This document shows, piece after piece, positions 23,091 to 31,819 of a stretch of 53,507 nt of DNA. Positions within the stretch are counted from its first letter, which is position 1. Every line of letters starts with the position of its first letter. The position numbers and the translations under genes were made by a program. The stretch covers positions 1 through 53,507 of the forward strand of contig DASZTL010000006.1 of the NCBI GenBank assembly GCA_035548055.1. Direction: 5' to 3'. The stretch comes from DASZTV01 sp035548055 (lineage in GTDB: Bacteria; Actinomycetota; Actinomycetes; JAFAQI01). Below the pieces are notes generated by a model, which saw only the letters and a list, made by a program, of their open reading frames with translations, did not search any database and was not told the origin of the DNA.

Positions 23091-23982
23091 CAATCACCCA
23101 TCCGCCGGGTCCGGAAAGCAGGCGCGATGCCGGACGCTCGCTGAACCGGCGACCGACCACCGACACGGCGAGCTCACCCACGGACTTGCCGATGCGGGTA
23201 CGCCGCACCAAGCCTTGATGCGTCACCTCCACGGAGAGGGACCAGCGTCCGGTCGCGCCCGCCAGCTCCTCAGGCAGGCACTCGACCGACCACCCGGCCC
23301 ACGCCCGTCGCCGAATCGTCTCGCGGTTGCCACCGACGAGATCGGCCCGCCGTACCCGAACGCCGGGCCAACGCACCTCACGCCCGTCCTGGGCGGCGAC
23401 CAACGCCACGAGCTCATCGGAATCGGTCATCACATGGTCGAGCGCCGCCCATCCGCTGATCGTCGGATGCCGTCCCGATGCGACCTCGTCGACGTGGCAC
23501 CGGAGCCTGACTGCGCTGCCGATCTCGAAGTGCTCGTCTGTCACGCCGTACCTCGGGTCTCGAAAACCCGGTAGCTCGGCGTAGATACTCGGCGGCTCGA
23601 CGGCGGTGAGCAAGGGCAGTGGCCACTCGGTCCGATCGGCACCGGACGAGGTCGCGGCGCGGAAGTCTCGGCGGACGGCGCCGGTCGCGTTGTCGATGAC
23701 GACCAGCCACGCCGCATCATGTGCACCCTCCCGCAGCAGTCGAAGGGCCACTCGTGGGCGAGGCGCGAGCGACTCGACGGTTTCGCTGTCCGCTCGCCCG
23801 ACGATGTTCGCGGCTTGGCCAAGCAGCTCGCGGGGCGTGACGTCCACCGTTCCGCTAGCCGCGCGCAGCACGTCATGCAGCGTGAGCAACGTGGACTTGT
23901 CCGGTGGTGACTGCGGTGAGGCGACCAGGGCGTCGAGCTCTGCACGCGCCGCTTCGAGCGAGAGCGGCGTCAGCTCGGCCAT
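23080..23982 (-). CDS. Beta-rich protein of unknown function, divergent from a glycosyltransferase
   Basis: 300 residues, no signal peptide or membrane segment. The first 60 residues are helical (LEAARAELDALVAS) and the rest alternates strands with many Arg and Trp. The stretch ATGRWSLSVEVTHQGLVRRTRIG resembles the accessory beta-domains at the end of TarS/CDP-glycerol-type transferases, and the divergent neighbour has the same pattern (GLWDLRLRMMFGGLTRAAAL). I therefore infer a related sugar- or polymer-binding domain. I do not recognise a named family. The starts are 44 bases apart, so the two are probably co-regulated. Confidence 0.55.
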   Translation of the reverse strand: MAELTPLSLEAARAELDALVASPQSPPDKSTLLTLHDVLRAASGTVDVTPRELLGQAANIVGRADSETVESLAPRPRVALRLLREGAHDAAWLVVIDNATGAVRRDFRAATSSGADRTEWPLPLLTAVEPPSIYAELPGFRDPRYGVTDEHFEIGSAVRLRCHVDEVASGRHPTISGWAALDHVMTDSDELVALVAAQDGREVRWPGVRVRRADLVGGNRETIRRRAWAGWSVECLPEELAGATGRWSLSVEVTHQGLVRRTRIGKSVGELAVSVVGRRFSERPASRLLSGPGGWVIATG

Positions 23983-24026
23983 GTCGGCAGGCTACCGAGT
24001 CCCTCGACCACTAAAGTCAGCGGGAA

Positions 24027-25895
24027 ATGCTCGATGTCAGTGTCGTCGTGCCGTTCTTCAACCCCGGCGCGAACATCGATGATTGCCTGCGCTCACTCGT
24101 CGCGCAGACGCTGCCGCACACCCGGTTCGAAGTCGTCCTGGTCGATGACGGCAGCACGGACGGCAGCGACGAGCGCGTCGCGCGGTACGCGCGACGATGG
24201 CCGGATCTGATCCGGGTCATCACGATCGAAGCGACGGGATGGCCGGGGAAGCCCCGCAACGTCGGTGTCGCTGCCGCACGCGGCGCATACGTTCAGTTCG
24301 TCGACAGTGACGACACGCTCCACCCGCGTGCTCTCGAGCGCCTCCTGGAGGTCGCGGCGTCGTCCGACGCCGACGTCGTGGTGGGGAAGCTGTCGAGTGA
24401 CTTCCGCGGTCTGCACCATCCGGTCTTCCGCAAGACGGTCACCGGCGCGACGATTCACGACTACCCACTCGTCGAGACGCTGACGCCGCACAAGCTGGTA
24501 CGCCGCCAGCTGCTAATCGACCATGACATCCGGTTCGCCGAAGGGCCGCGTCACGTCGAAGACGAGCACTTCAGCATGCAGGCCTACACGCACGCGCGCT
24601 CCGTGGCGGTCGTCGGCGACCTGGCGTGCTACTTCTATCGGCGGCGGCGAGTCTCGGGGCGCAACCTGGGTGACGTGGAGATGCTCCCGGGCGAGTACTT
24701 CCGAGACCTCGCACATGTCCTCGACGTCATCGACGAGACGGTTGACGACGTCGGCGCGCGGATCCCGCTCCAGCGTCGCTTCTACCGAAACGAGATGTTG
24801 GGGCGACTGCGCGGACGTGCGATGCGCTCGTACGACGAGCGCTACCGACGAGAGGTCCTCGACAACGTCCGCCATCTTGCCACCACGCGGTTCGATCCCC
24901 GCGTGCGGGAAGGCCTGCCCTTCTTCATTCGAACCCAGTCACGGCTGATGCTCGACAGCGCAGTCACACTCCTCACGTCGTACTCAGCATGGCTCGAGTC
25001 GATCCGGCTGCAGGCAACGTGTTACGCGGCGACGTGGCGTGACGGCAAGCTGCACCTCGAGCTCGATGCGGTGCTGTACGCCGGCGACATACCGCTCCAT
25101 CTCGAAGGCCATGAGGGCAGCTGGTACGTGCCGCTTTCGGTGGCGCCGAGCGTCGACGCCGTCGACCGCCTCGTCACGACGGATGACCTCGATGCCGTCG
25201 ACCTCGACTGCGCAACCGTCTCGCGAACCGACGCTCAGCAGTGGTCCTCGACCGACGGGCTGTCGCTGACGATCGCTCCCACCGGTGCCGTGCAGGTGAG
25301 TGGCGAGGTCGTCATCGACCTCGCCACCGTGCAGGGTGGGACGCCGCTCGAGGCCGGCCTCTGGGACCTCCGGCTCCGGATGATGTTCGGCGGTCTCACG
25401 CGAGCGGCGGCGCTACGCCCGCCGGGCGACGCAGAGCCCGAACCGGTCGACGCTTGGGTGATCGAGGCACCCGCCGATCTGCGCGTGGTACAGCCCTATT
25501 GGACCTATCCGTCGCCGGTACTGGCGCTCGACGTGGCCGAGTGGTCCCATCCCCTGGTCGACCTGTTGGACGCTTCCCCGCCCCCCGAGCTACGGCGGCG
25601 GCGGCTGCGCCTGACGATTCCGGGACTGCGCGGAAGGACCGGCCGACTCGAGGCGACCCTGATCCTCGAGCCGTCGGATGCGGAGTCGCCGAGCCTCCGC
25701 ATCGGAGGGTCGATCGACGTCGGCCGCGACGGCTCCCGCTTCACCGCGAAGCTGCCGCGGCGACTGCCCGGCGGGTCCCATTGGCGAATCTGGCTGCGCA
25801 TCGGTCCCACCGGCGGCACGCCGGCGCGCACGATCGGCTGGGAGCTGGTCCGGGAGGGACGTCACGTGCGCCTTGCCACCACGAACGGGTCATAG
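24027..25895 (+). CDS. GT2-family glycosyltransferase, TarS-like
   Basis: 622 residues. The N-terminal GT-A domain has SVVVPFFNPG (4-13), VLVDDGSTDGS (38-48), QFVDSDDT with the DxD metal site (93-96) and HVEDEHF near 180 with the catalytic-base region. A helical linker and two beta-rich domains fill residues 330-622, as in the TarS/TarP poly(ribitol-phosphate) GlcNAc transferases. The likely job is adding a sugar to a cell-wall polymer or capsule; acceptor and donor are not known. No membrane segment is visible. It is followed after 8 bases by ppk, so the three genes to 29001 form an operon. Confidence 0.82.
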   Translation: MLDVSVVVPFFNPGANIDDCLRSLVAQTLPHTRFEVVLVDDGSTDGSDERVARYARRWPDLIRVITIEATGWPGKPRNVGVAAARGAYVQFVDSDDTLHPRALERLLEVAASSDADVVVGKLSSDFRGLHHPVFRKTVTGATIHDYPLVETLTPHKLVRRQLLIDHDIRFAEGPRHVEDEHFSMQAYTHARSVAVVGDLACYFYRRRRVSGRNLGDVEMLPGEYFRDLAHVLDVIDETVDDVGARIPLQRRFYRNEMLGRLRGRAMRSYDERYRREVLDNVRHLATTRFDPRVREGLPFFIRTQSRLMLDSAVTLLTSYSAWLESIRLQATCYAATWRDGKLHLELDAVLYAGDIPLHLEGHEGSWYVPLSVAPSVDAVDRLVTTDDLDAVDLDCATVSRTDAQQWSSTDGLSLTIAPTGAVQVSGEVVIDLATVQGGTPLEAGLWDLRLRMMFGGLTRAAALRPPGDAEPEPVDAWVIEAPADLRVVQPYWTYPSPVLALDVAEWSHPLVDLLDASPPPELRRRRLRLTIPGLRGRTGRLEATLILEPSDAESPSLRIGGSIDVGRDGSRFTAKLPRRLPGGSHWRIWLRIGPTGGTPARTIGWELVREGRHVRLATTNGS

Positions 25896-25903
25896 TTGGC
25901 ACC

Positions 25904-28081
25904 GTGACCATCTCGGCGCCTGGCGGACCTGATCTGCCTCGCTACGCCGACGATCTCGCCGAGGAGATCGAGGACTTCCGGAGCGCGCCGCGAGGAAGCA
26001 GTCGACCCGCCCATCCCGACCGCTTCATCGATCGGGAGAGCAGCTGGCTGGACTTCAACGCTCGGGTCCTGGAGCTCGCCCAGGACGTGTCCGTGCCATT
26101 GCTCGAGCGGGCGCGCTTCATGGCGATCTTCGCAACCAACCTGGATGAGTTCTTCATGGTCCGGGTCGCAGGCCTGCAACGTCGGCTCGCCACCGGCATC
26201 GGCGTCACGACGCCGGCTGGTCTGCTGCCCCGCGAACAGCTCGAGCTGATCGCCACTCGGGTGCACGATCTGGTCACCCAGCACTCGACCCTCTTCCAGC
26301 ACGAGCTGCTGCCGGCGCTCAGTGCAGAGGGCATCGAGCTGCTCCGGTACCGCGACCTCACGGACGACGAGCGGCGTCGAACCGACACGTTGTTCTCCGA
26401 GCAGGTCTATCCCGTCCTGACGCCACTCGCGGTGGATCCCGCGCACCCGTTCCCCTACATATCAGGTCTGTCCCTGAACCTCGCCGTGGTGGTCCGTGAC
26501 CGAGAGAACGGTCGAGAGCATTTCGCGCGGGTGAAGGTCCCACCGCTGCTGTCGCGGTTCATCACCGTCGGCGAGCAGCGGTTCGTCCCGCTCGAGGAAG
26601 TGATCGCCGCTCACGTCCCAGAGCTGTTCCCCGGCATGGACGTGATCGAGACCTCGCTGTTCAGGGTCACGCGCAACGAGGACCTCACCGTGGAAGGTGA
26701 CGACGTCGAGAACCTGCTGCAGGCGCTGGAGCGCGAGCTCACCCGCCGCCGCTTCGGTCCTGCGGTCCGGCTCGAGGTGGTCTCGGACATCAGCGACAGA
26801 GTTCTCGACCTGCTGGTGCGCGAGCTCGACATCAGCGATCAGCAGCTCTATCGGATCGATGGCCCACTCGACCTCTCCAGCCTGTGGTCCCTTGCCGACC
26901 TCGACGCACCGGCGCTGAAGTTCGATGTGACGCCGCCGATCACGCACCCGCAGCTGCGCAACCCGGACGCGACCGCCTCACCCGACGTGTTCGCGGCGAT
27001 GCGACGCGGCGACCTCCTGCTCCATCATCCGTACGACTCGTTCGCGACCAGCGTGCTGGCCTTCGTCGAGCAAGCGGCGGCGGATCCTGCCGTACTGGCG
27101 ATCAAGCAGACCCTCTACCGGACCAGCGGAGACTCACCGCTGGTTGACGCGCTCATCGACGCGGCAGAGGCGGGCAAGCAGGTGCTCGTCGTGGTCGAGA
27201 TCAAGGCCCGGTTCGACGAGCAGGCCAACATCAGATGGGCGCGGGCGCTCGAGCAGGCCGGTTGCCACGTCGTATACGGCGTGGTCGGTCTGAAGACCCA
27301 CGCAAAGCTGTGCCTCGTCGTACGACAAGAACCAGACGGCAGCCTTCGGCGGTACACCCACATCGGAACCGGCAACTACAACCCGAAGACGGCGAGGATG
27401 TACGAGGACATCGGTCTGCTCACCGTTGACCCGATAGTCGGCGCGGACGTCGCCGACCTGTTCAATCATCTGTCCGGATACACCAAGCATCGCGAGTACC
27501 GAAGCCTGCTGGTCGCGCCGGACACGCTGCGGACCGGACTGCTCCAGCTGATCGCCGACGAGACCGGGCACGCCGCCGCCGGCCACCCCTCCGGCATCAC
27601 CTTGAAGCTGAACAGCCTCGTCGACGAGCAGGTCATCGACGCGTTGTACGACGCCTCCGTCGCCGGCGTCCCGGTCGAGATCATCGTGCGCGGCATGTGT
27701 GCGCTACGTCCCGGCGTCCCTGGCCTTTCCGACAACATCAAGGTCCGCAGCATCCTCGGCCGCTTCCTCGAGCACTCGCGGGTGTTCCATTTCGTCTCCG
27801 GTGGAGCCGACCGCTACTTCATCGGCAGCGCGGACGTCATGCACCGCAACCTCGATCGACGCGTCGAAGCGCTGGTCGAGATCCGCGATCCGGCCGTCAG
27901 CATGGCGCTCGGAAATGTCCTATCGCTCGCCACGGACCCGGCGACCTCGGCGTGGACGCTCGACCGAGATGGCGCCTGGCACCGTGAGGTGTGCACGCCG
28001 GACGGAACGCCGCTGCGCGACTACCAACAGACACTGCTCCTTGCCGCAGCGGATCGACTCACTTCCACCGCAGGCTCCTAG
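25904..28081 (+). CDS. ppk: Polyphosphate kinase 1
   Basis: 725 residues from GTG 25904, 8 bases after the glycosyltransferase stop. An open frame extends upstream to 25241 but lies entirely over that gene, and Ppk similarity begins at RFIDRESSWLDFNARVLELA. Motifs: FATNLDEFFMVRVAGLQ (N-domain), HHPYDSF, IKQTLYRTSGDSP, KTHAKLCLVVR with the phosphorylated His, GTGNYNPKTARMYED, LNSLVDEQVIDALYDA, and the end motif ADVMHRNLDRRVEALV. It makes polyphosphate from ATP reversibly at the membrane face. The ppk-mutT1 order is also that of M. tuberculosis (Rv2984/Rv2985). Confidence 0.96.
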   Translation: MTISAPGGPDLPRYADDLAEEIEDFRSAPRGSSRPAHPDRFIDRESSWLDFNARVLELAQDVSVPLLERARFMAIFATNLDEFFMVRVAGLQRRLATGIGVTTPAGLLPREQLELIATRVHDLVTQHSTLFQHELLPALSAEGIELLRYRDLTDDERRRTDTLFSEQVYPVLTPLAVDPAHPFPYISGLSLNLAVVVRDRENGREHFARVKVPPLLSRFITVGEQRFVPLEEVIAAHVPELFPGMDVIETSLFRVTRNEDLTVEGDDVENLLQALERELTRRRFGPAVRLEVVSDISDRVLDLLVRELDISDQQLYRIDGPLDLSSLWSLADLDAPALKFDVTPPITHPQLRNPDATASPDVFAAMRRGDLLLHHPYDSFATSVLAFVEQAAADPAVLAIKQTLYRTSGDSPLVDALIDAAEAGKQVLVVVEIKARFDEQANIRWARALEQAGCHVVYGVVGLKTHAKLCLVVRQEPDGSLRRYTHIGTGNYNPKTARMYEDIGLLTVDPIVGADVADLFNHLSGYTKHREYRSLLVAPDTLRTGLLQLIADETGHAAAGHPSGITLKLNSLVDEQVIDALYDASVAGVPVEIIVRGMCALRPGVPGLSDNIKVRSILGRFLEHSRVFHFVSGGADRYFIGSADVMHRNLDRRVEALVEIRDPAVSMALGNVLSLATDPATSAWTLDRDGAWHREVCTPDGTPLRDYQQTLLLAAADRLTSTAGS

Positions 28082-28098
28082 GGCACGATGGTGTCCTC

Positions 28099-29001
28099 AT
28101 GGCCCGCAAGAAGCTGATCGAAGCCGCTGGCGGCGTCTTGTGGCGCTCGGCACCGGGTCACGCCGGGATCGAGGTGGCCCTCGTCCATCGGCCGAAGTAC
28201 GACGACTGGTCGATCCCGAAAGGGAAGCTGACCTCGGGCGAGCATCCCGTCCTCGGTGCCTTGCGGGAGGTGGAAGAGGAAACCGGCCACATCGCCGAAC
28301 CGGGGCGGCCTCTCGGCGAGATCCATTATCTCAAGGAGGGCGTCCCGAAGCGGGTGCGGTACTGGGCGATGAGAGCTACGGGCGGGTCGTTCGCGGCCAG
28401 TGAGGAGGTCGACCGGATGGTCTGGCTGCCGCCCCAAGAGGCGTGGCAGCACCTGCTTCCTGAGCGCGACCGGAAGATCGTGGTCGGCGTCGACCAGGAT
28501 TCGGTCGCCACACGTCCTTGCCTCATCGTTCGCCACGCCAGCGCGGGCGACCGTTCGGCCTGGACCGGCGACGATCGTGACCGGCCGCTTGACGCGCTGG
28601 GCGACGGACAAGCGCGGGCGCTGGCTCCCGTGCTCGCGGCTTACCACGTCCAACGTGTCCACTCTGCGGACGTGCTGCGCTGCCAGCAGACTCTCGCACC
28701 GTTCGCCGAGGCCGCCCGGCTCACGGTGCAGAGCGAACCGCTGCTGTCGGAGACGGGGTATGCGCAGCAGCCTGAACTCGCCCTCGAGCGGCTCGTCACG
28801 CTGCTGAAGGCGCCCGTCCCTTCGGTGGTCTGCAGCCAGGGCAGGACCATCCCGCCTCTCGTGACGGCAACCTGCGCCGCGCTCGGCGCAGAGGTCCCCG
28901 CCGATCCCACCCTTCCGAAGGCCGGGATGTTCGTTCTGCACCTGACGATGACCGGTCCACCTTGCATCGGCGACCTCGAACGGTTCGATCGGATCCTTTG
29001 A
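28099..29001 (+). CDS. mutT1: MutT1-type Nudix hydrolase fused to a histidine phosphatase
   Basis: 300 residues from ATG 28099 (17 bases after ppk). The Nudix box GKLTSGEHPVLGALREVEEE (GX5EX7REUXEEXGU, continuing into TG) is complete in the first 140 residues, preceded by WSIPKG. The second half is a histidine-phosphatase domain with LIVRHASAGDRSAW (RHG-type catalytic core) and RVHSADVLRCQQTL. In mycobacteria this protein turns 8-oxo-dGTP/GTP and Ap4A-type nucleotides into monophosphates, keeping oxidised bases out of DNA. The fusion is typical for actinobacteria. The C-terminal domain is short but keeps its catalytic His and Arg. Confidence 0.92.
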   Translation: MARKKLIEAAGGVLWRSAPGHAGIEVALVHRPKYDDWSIPKGKLTSGEHPVLGALREVEEETGHIAEPGRPLGEIHYLKEGVPKRVRYWAMRATGGSFAASEEVDRMVWLPPQEAWQHLLPERDRKIVVGVDQDSVATRPCLIVRHASAGDRSAWTGDDRDRPLDALGDGQARALAPVLAAYHVQRVHSADVLRCQQTLAPFAEAARLTVQSEPLLSETGYAQQPELALERLVTLLKAPVPSVVCSQGRTIPPLVTATCAALGAEVPADPTLPKAGMFVLHLTMTGPPCIGDLERFDRIL

Positions 29002-29094
29002 TCGATCTGCAAAAGCACGCGAAGGCTCATATATTTGCCGCAACTGCCGATGGGGTGGGGCGGATACTTCCTCGAGAGCCAGGGACCAAGTTTC

Positions 29095-31443
29095 ATGCTG
29101 CGTCGGATCGCTACGTCCTGCCTGCCGGTGGCTGTCACCGTCGGCGTCATCGCATCGATCGGGGCCACGGCCGTGCCAGCGTCCGCCGCGCCGTCGACCG
29201 ACACCGTGACCGTGGTCCTCAAGACTCATCACCTCGCCGCGCTTCGCCAGCTCGCCCACGCCCACGGCCTGTCGCGCGCGCAACGCCTCACGGCGGTGAG
29301 CCGCCTGCTGCCGACCCAGGCGCAGCACAACAAGGTAGTCGGCGCGCTACGCGCCGCCGGCCTCGCCGTGACCCGCGAGTCGGCCTGGTCGGTGTCAGCG
29401 ACCGGGCCGACGTCCGCGATCACCAGCGCGTTCGGCACGCACGCCGTCATGCACGCTCACGCCACGCCTGCGCAGCGACGGGCGGCCACCGGGCCCTACC
29501 CGGCGCTGCCCGCCTCGATCCGTGACGTCGCGACCCTCGCCTACCCGTCCGGGTCGGGCCCAGCGCGCTACCACCACTACGCGCCCAACCCGCTCATCGG
29601 CTCGGACTTTCGCAACGCCTACACCTCGCCCGAGCTGACCGCGCATGGGCAGCCGCCGTACAGCGGCCGGAACCCGAAGACGACGCTGACGATTGCGACA
29701 CTTCAGTTCGCCGCCTGGAACCCAGACGACCTCGCCACATGGGCCAGTCACCCGACCTTCGGTGTGCCGGGCTACGACGCGGCCACCGACCTCACAGTCG
29801 TGCCGGTGGACCAGCCGACCGTGCCGACCCCCACCACGGATGACGACGGCGACATCGAGGTCGACCTCGACCAGGAGGCGATCCTCTCGACCAGCCCGTA
29901 CTCCCACCAGCGCCCGTACTTCGCGCCGAACGACGGCTCAGGGTATCTAGACGCACTGGCGCAGGTGCTCGATGACGTGCTCCAAGACAGCTACGCCTAC
30001 CAGGGTGGCGACCCGAACATCGTTGCCCTCTCGTCGTCCTGGGGCCTCTGCGAGCTGGACACGGGGGCCGCGTCGATCAACGCGATGGAACCGGTGTTGG
30101 CATCGCTGCTCGCCGCCGGCGTCACCGTCTTCGCCTCGTCTGGCGACGACGGGATCTACGACCAGTGCAGCACCTCCGGCGCGCACGTCGACTATCCGGC
30201 TTCATCCCCGGAGGTGATCGGCGTCGGTGGTACGACGTTGACGCCAATCGGGAGCAGCTCGCCCAACAATGGGGCGAACTGGACGGAGACCGCGTGGAGC
30301 TGCACCAGCGATGCCGACTGCGCGGACAACGGTGGCAGCGGCGGCGGCGTGTCCGGCGACGCGGTCAACCTCGGGTTCGACAAGCCGCAGTTCCAAGATC
30401 TGGTGCCAGGCCCATACGCCACGGTGGGTCACCGGATGGTGCCCGATATCGCCGCTGCCGCCGACCCAGAGACCGGCTTCCCGGTCTACACCAGCGACCC
30501 GTCGTCGGACGCCGATCTTCTCCTGATCGGCGGCACGAGCCTGGCGGCTCCGGTCTCCGCGGCGCTGTTCACCAACGCGCTGGCTGCACACGCGGTCACG
30601 TTCGGCGCCGTCGACGTTCTTCCCGCGCTCTACACGGCACTTGCGGCCAATGACGGCTCCTTCCGAGACATCACCGTCGGCACCAACGGCGCGATCGCGG
30701 ACGCCGGCGGCAACCCGTCGGTTTCCACCGCCCCTGGGTACGACACGGTGTCCGGCCTCGGGGCGCCGTTGTGGCCGAAGATCGTGGATCGGGTGCTCGA
30801 CCCGCTGGAATGGCCGGTCGCCCACGCCGCACTGTCATTGACCAGGCCGCACAGCTCGTCGCCGTACAACGTGAAGGCGACGTGGAGCAGCACGCCGGCC
30901 ACCGGCGGTCTGAACGTCGCGAACGCCGCGGTGCGCATCACGCGAGTTGGCCAATCCGCCTCGGTGTTCTCGAAGCTCAACGCACCGGCGACCGGCTCGG
31001 ACACGTTCACGGCCGAGCCGGGATCGACATACAAGCTGACCGTGACCGCCCGCGACCTCGCGGGCACCACATCGATCCCGACCACCTCGACACTCGTCGT
31101 TCCGATCGACGACAAGGCCTTCGACTTCTTCGGATCGTGGCAGCACACTCATGGCCGCGGAGACTTCGCGGGCACGCTGGCGCAGACGAGGCACGACGGT
31201 GCCGCGGCCAGTGTGCGAGCGACCGGCAGGACGTACTCCTTGCTGGCGCGAACCGGTCGGACGTACGGGAAGATCGTCGTGGCGCAGCACGGGCATCAGG
31301 TGAAGGTCATCAACCTGCACGCGGGCGGCCGCGGCGAGAAGAAGTTCACCTTCTTCACGAGCACCACCAACGCAAGCCGAAGGTTCGACTTCTTCTGTAA
31401 GGGGCGCCTCGTCAACCTGGACGCGCTCTACGTCAGGTCCTGA
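29095..31443 (+). CDS. Secreted sedolisin (S53) serine-carboxyl protease with propeptide and C-terminal domain
   Basis: 782 residues from ATG 29095, which has AGGGA upstream and begins a clean signal peptide (MLRRIATSCLPVAVTVGVIA, cleavage after ASA). A kumamolisin-type propeptide covers about 30-165. The S53 catalytic set is intact: Glu255 and Asp259 (IEVDLDQE), Asp351 (ASSGDDG, oxyanion hole) and Ser482 (GGTSLAAP). The Ca2+-site region FRDITVGTNG follows. Such proteases work outside the cell at acid pH. Beyond residue about 570 are 210 residues with a beta-sandwich-like part and a final basic segment I cannot assign. No regulator is adjacent; it is followed by a two-component pair on the other strand. 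Confidence 0.88.
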   Translation: MLRRIATSCLPVAVTVGVIASIGATAVPASAAPSTDTVTVVLKTHHLAALRQLAHAHGLSRAQRLTAVSRLLPTQAQHNKVVGALRAAGLAVTRESAWSVSATGPTSAITSAFGTHAVMHAHATPAQRRAATGPYPALPASIRDVATLAYPSGSGPARYHHYAPNPLIGSDFRNAYTSPELTAHGQPPYSGRNPKTTLTIATLQFAAWNPDDLATWASHPTFGVPGYDAATDLTVVPVDQPTVPTPTTDDDGDIEVDLDQEAILSTSPYSHQRPYFAPNDGSGYLDALAQVLDDVLQDSYAYQGGDPNIVALSSSWGLCELDTGAASINAMEPVLASLLAAGVTVFASSGDDGIYDQCSTSGAHVDYPASSPEVIGVGGTTLTPIGSSSPNNGANWTETAWSCTSDADCADNGGSGGGVSGDAVNLGFDKPQFQDLVPGPYATVGHRMVPDIAAAADPETGFPVYTSDPSSDADLLLIGGTSLAAPVSAALFTNALAAHAVTFGAVDVLPALYTALAANDGSFRDITVGTNGAIADAGGNPSVSTAPGYDTVSGLGAPLWPKIVDRVLDPLEWPVAHAALSLTRPHSSSPYNVKATWSSTPATGGLNVANAAVRITRVGQSASVFSKLNAPATGSDTFTAEPGSTYKLTVTARDLAGTTSIPTTSTLVVPIDDKAFDFFGSWQHTHGRGDFAGTLAQTRHDGAAASVRATGRTYSLLARTGRTYGKIVVAQHGHQVKVINLHAGGRGEKKFTFFTSTTNASRRFDFFCKGRLVNLDALYVRS

Positions 31444-31459
31444 CAGGGCCGGGCCACTG

Positions 31460-31819
31460 CTAGGCGGCCGCGGCAGCCGCAATCACCTGGAGAAGATGCG
31501 GAACCTGGAACGGCTTCTGCATGATCGCGAAAGCGTTGTGCGCCCGAGCCTCTTCCAGCTGCTCTTCGAAGGCGAACCCGGTCATCAGCACGACCTGCGG
31601 AGGTGGGCTCTTCAGGGAAGCGAGGACCTCGACGCCATTGAGCACCGGCATCCGAATGTCCATGACGATGACGTCATAGGGGTGGCTGCGCGCCATCTCC
31701 AGCGCGATGGCCCCGTCTTCGGCCGGTGTCACGTCGTAGCCGGCGGCCTCGAGGATGTCGACGAGCGTGTCCCGCATGCCGGCCTCGTCGTCCACCACCA
31801 GCACCGTGTGGGGAGTCAC
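31460..31819 (-). CDS. Single-domain response regulator (CheY-like)
   Basis: 119 residues, receiver domain only. Acidic pair Asp10/Asp11, phosphoacceptor Asp54 (VIVMDIRMP), Thr80 (LMTGF) and Lys102 (MQKPF) are all present. There is no output domain, so it should act by protein contact or phosphorelay. Its ATG overlaps the stop of the upstream histidine kinase by 4 bases, so the two are translated together and the kinase is the probable partner. Confidence 0.9.
   Translation of the reverse strand: MTPHTVLVVDDEAGMRDTLVDILEAAGYDVTPAEDGAIALEMARSHPYDVIVMDIRMPVLNGVEVLASLKSPPPQVVLMTGFAFEEQLEEARAHNAFAIMQKPFQVPHLLQVIAAAAAA

Noticed and set aside
25241..25903. N-terminal extension of the polyphosphate kinase frame by 221 codons
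   Set aside because: Overlaps the glycosyltransferase gene completely; similarity to Ppk starts only after GTG 25904.
28078..29328. 416-codon minus-strand frame over mutT1
   Set aside because: Antisense shadow; mutT1 on the plus strand has intact Nudix and phosphatase motifs.
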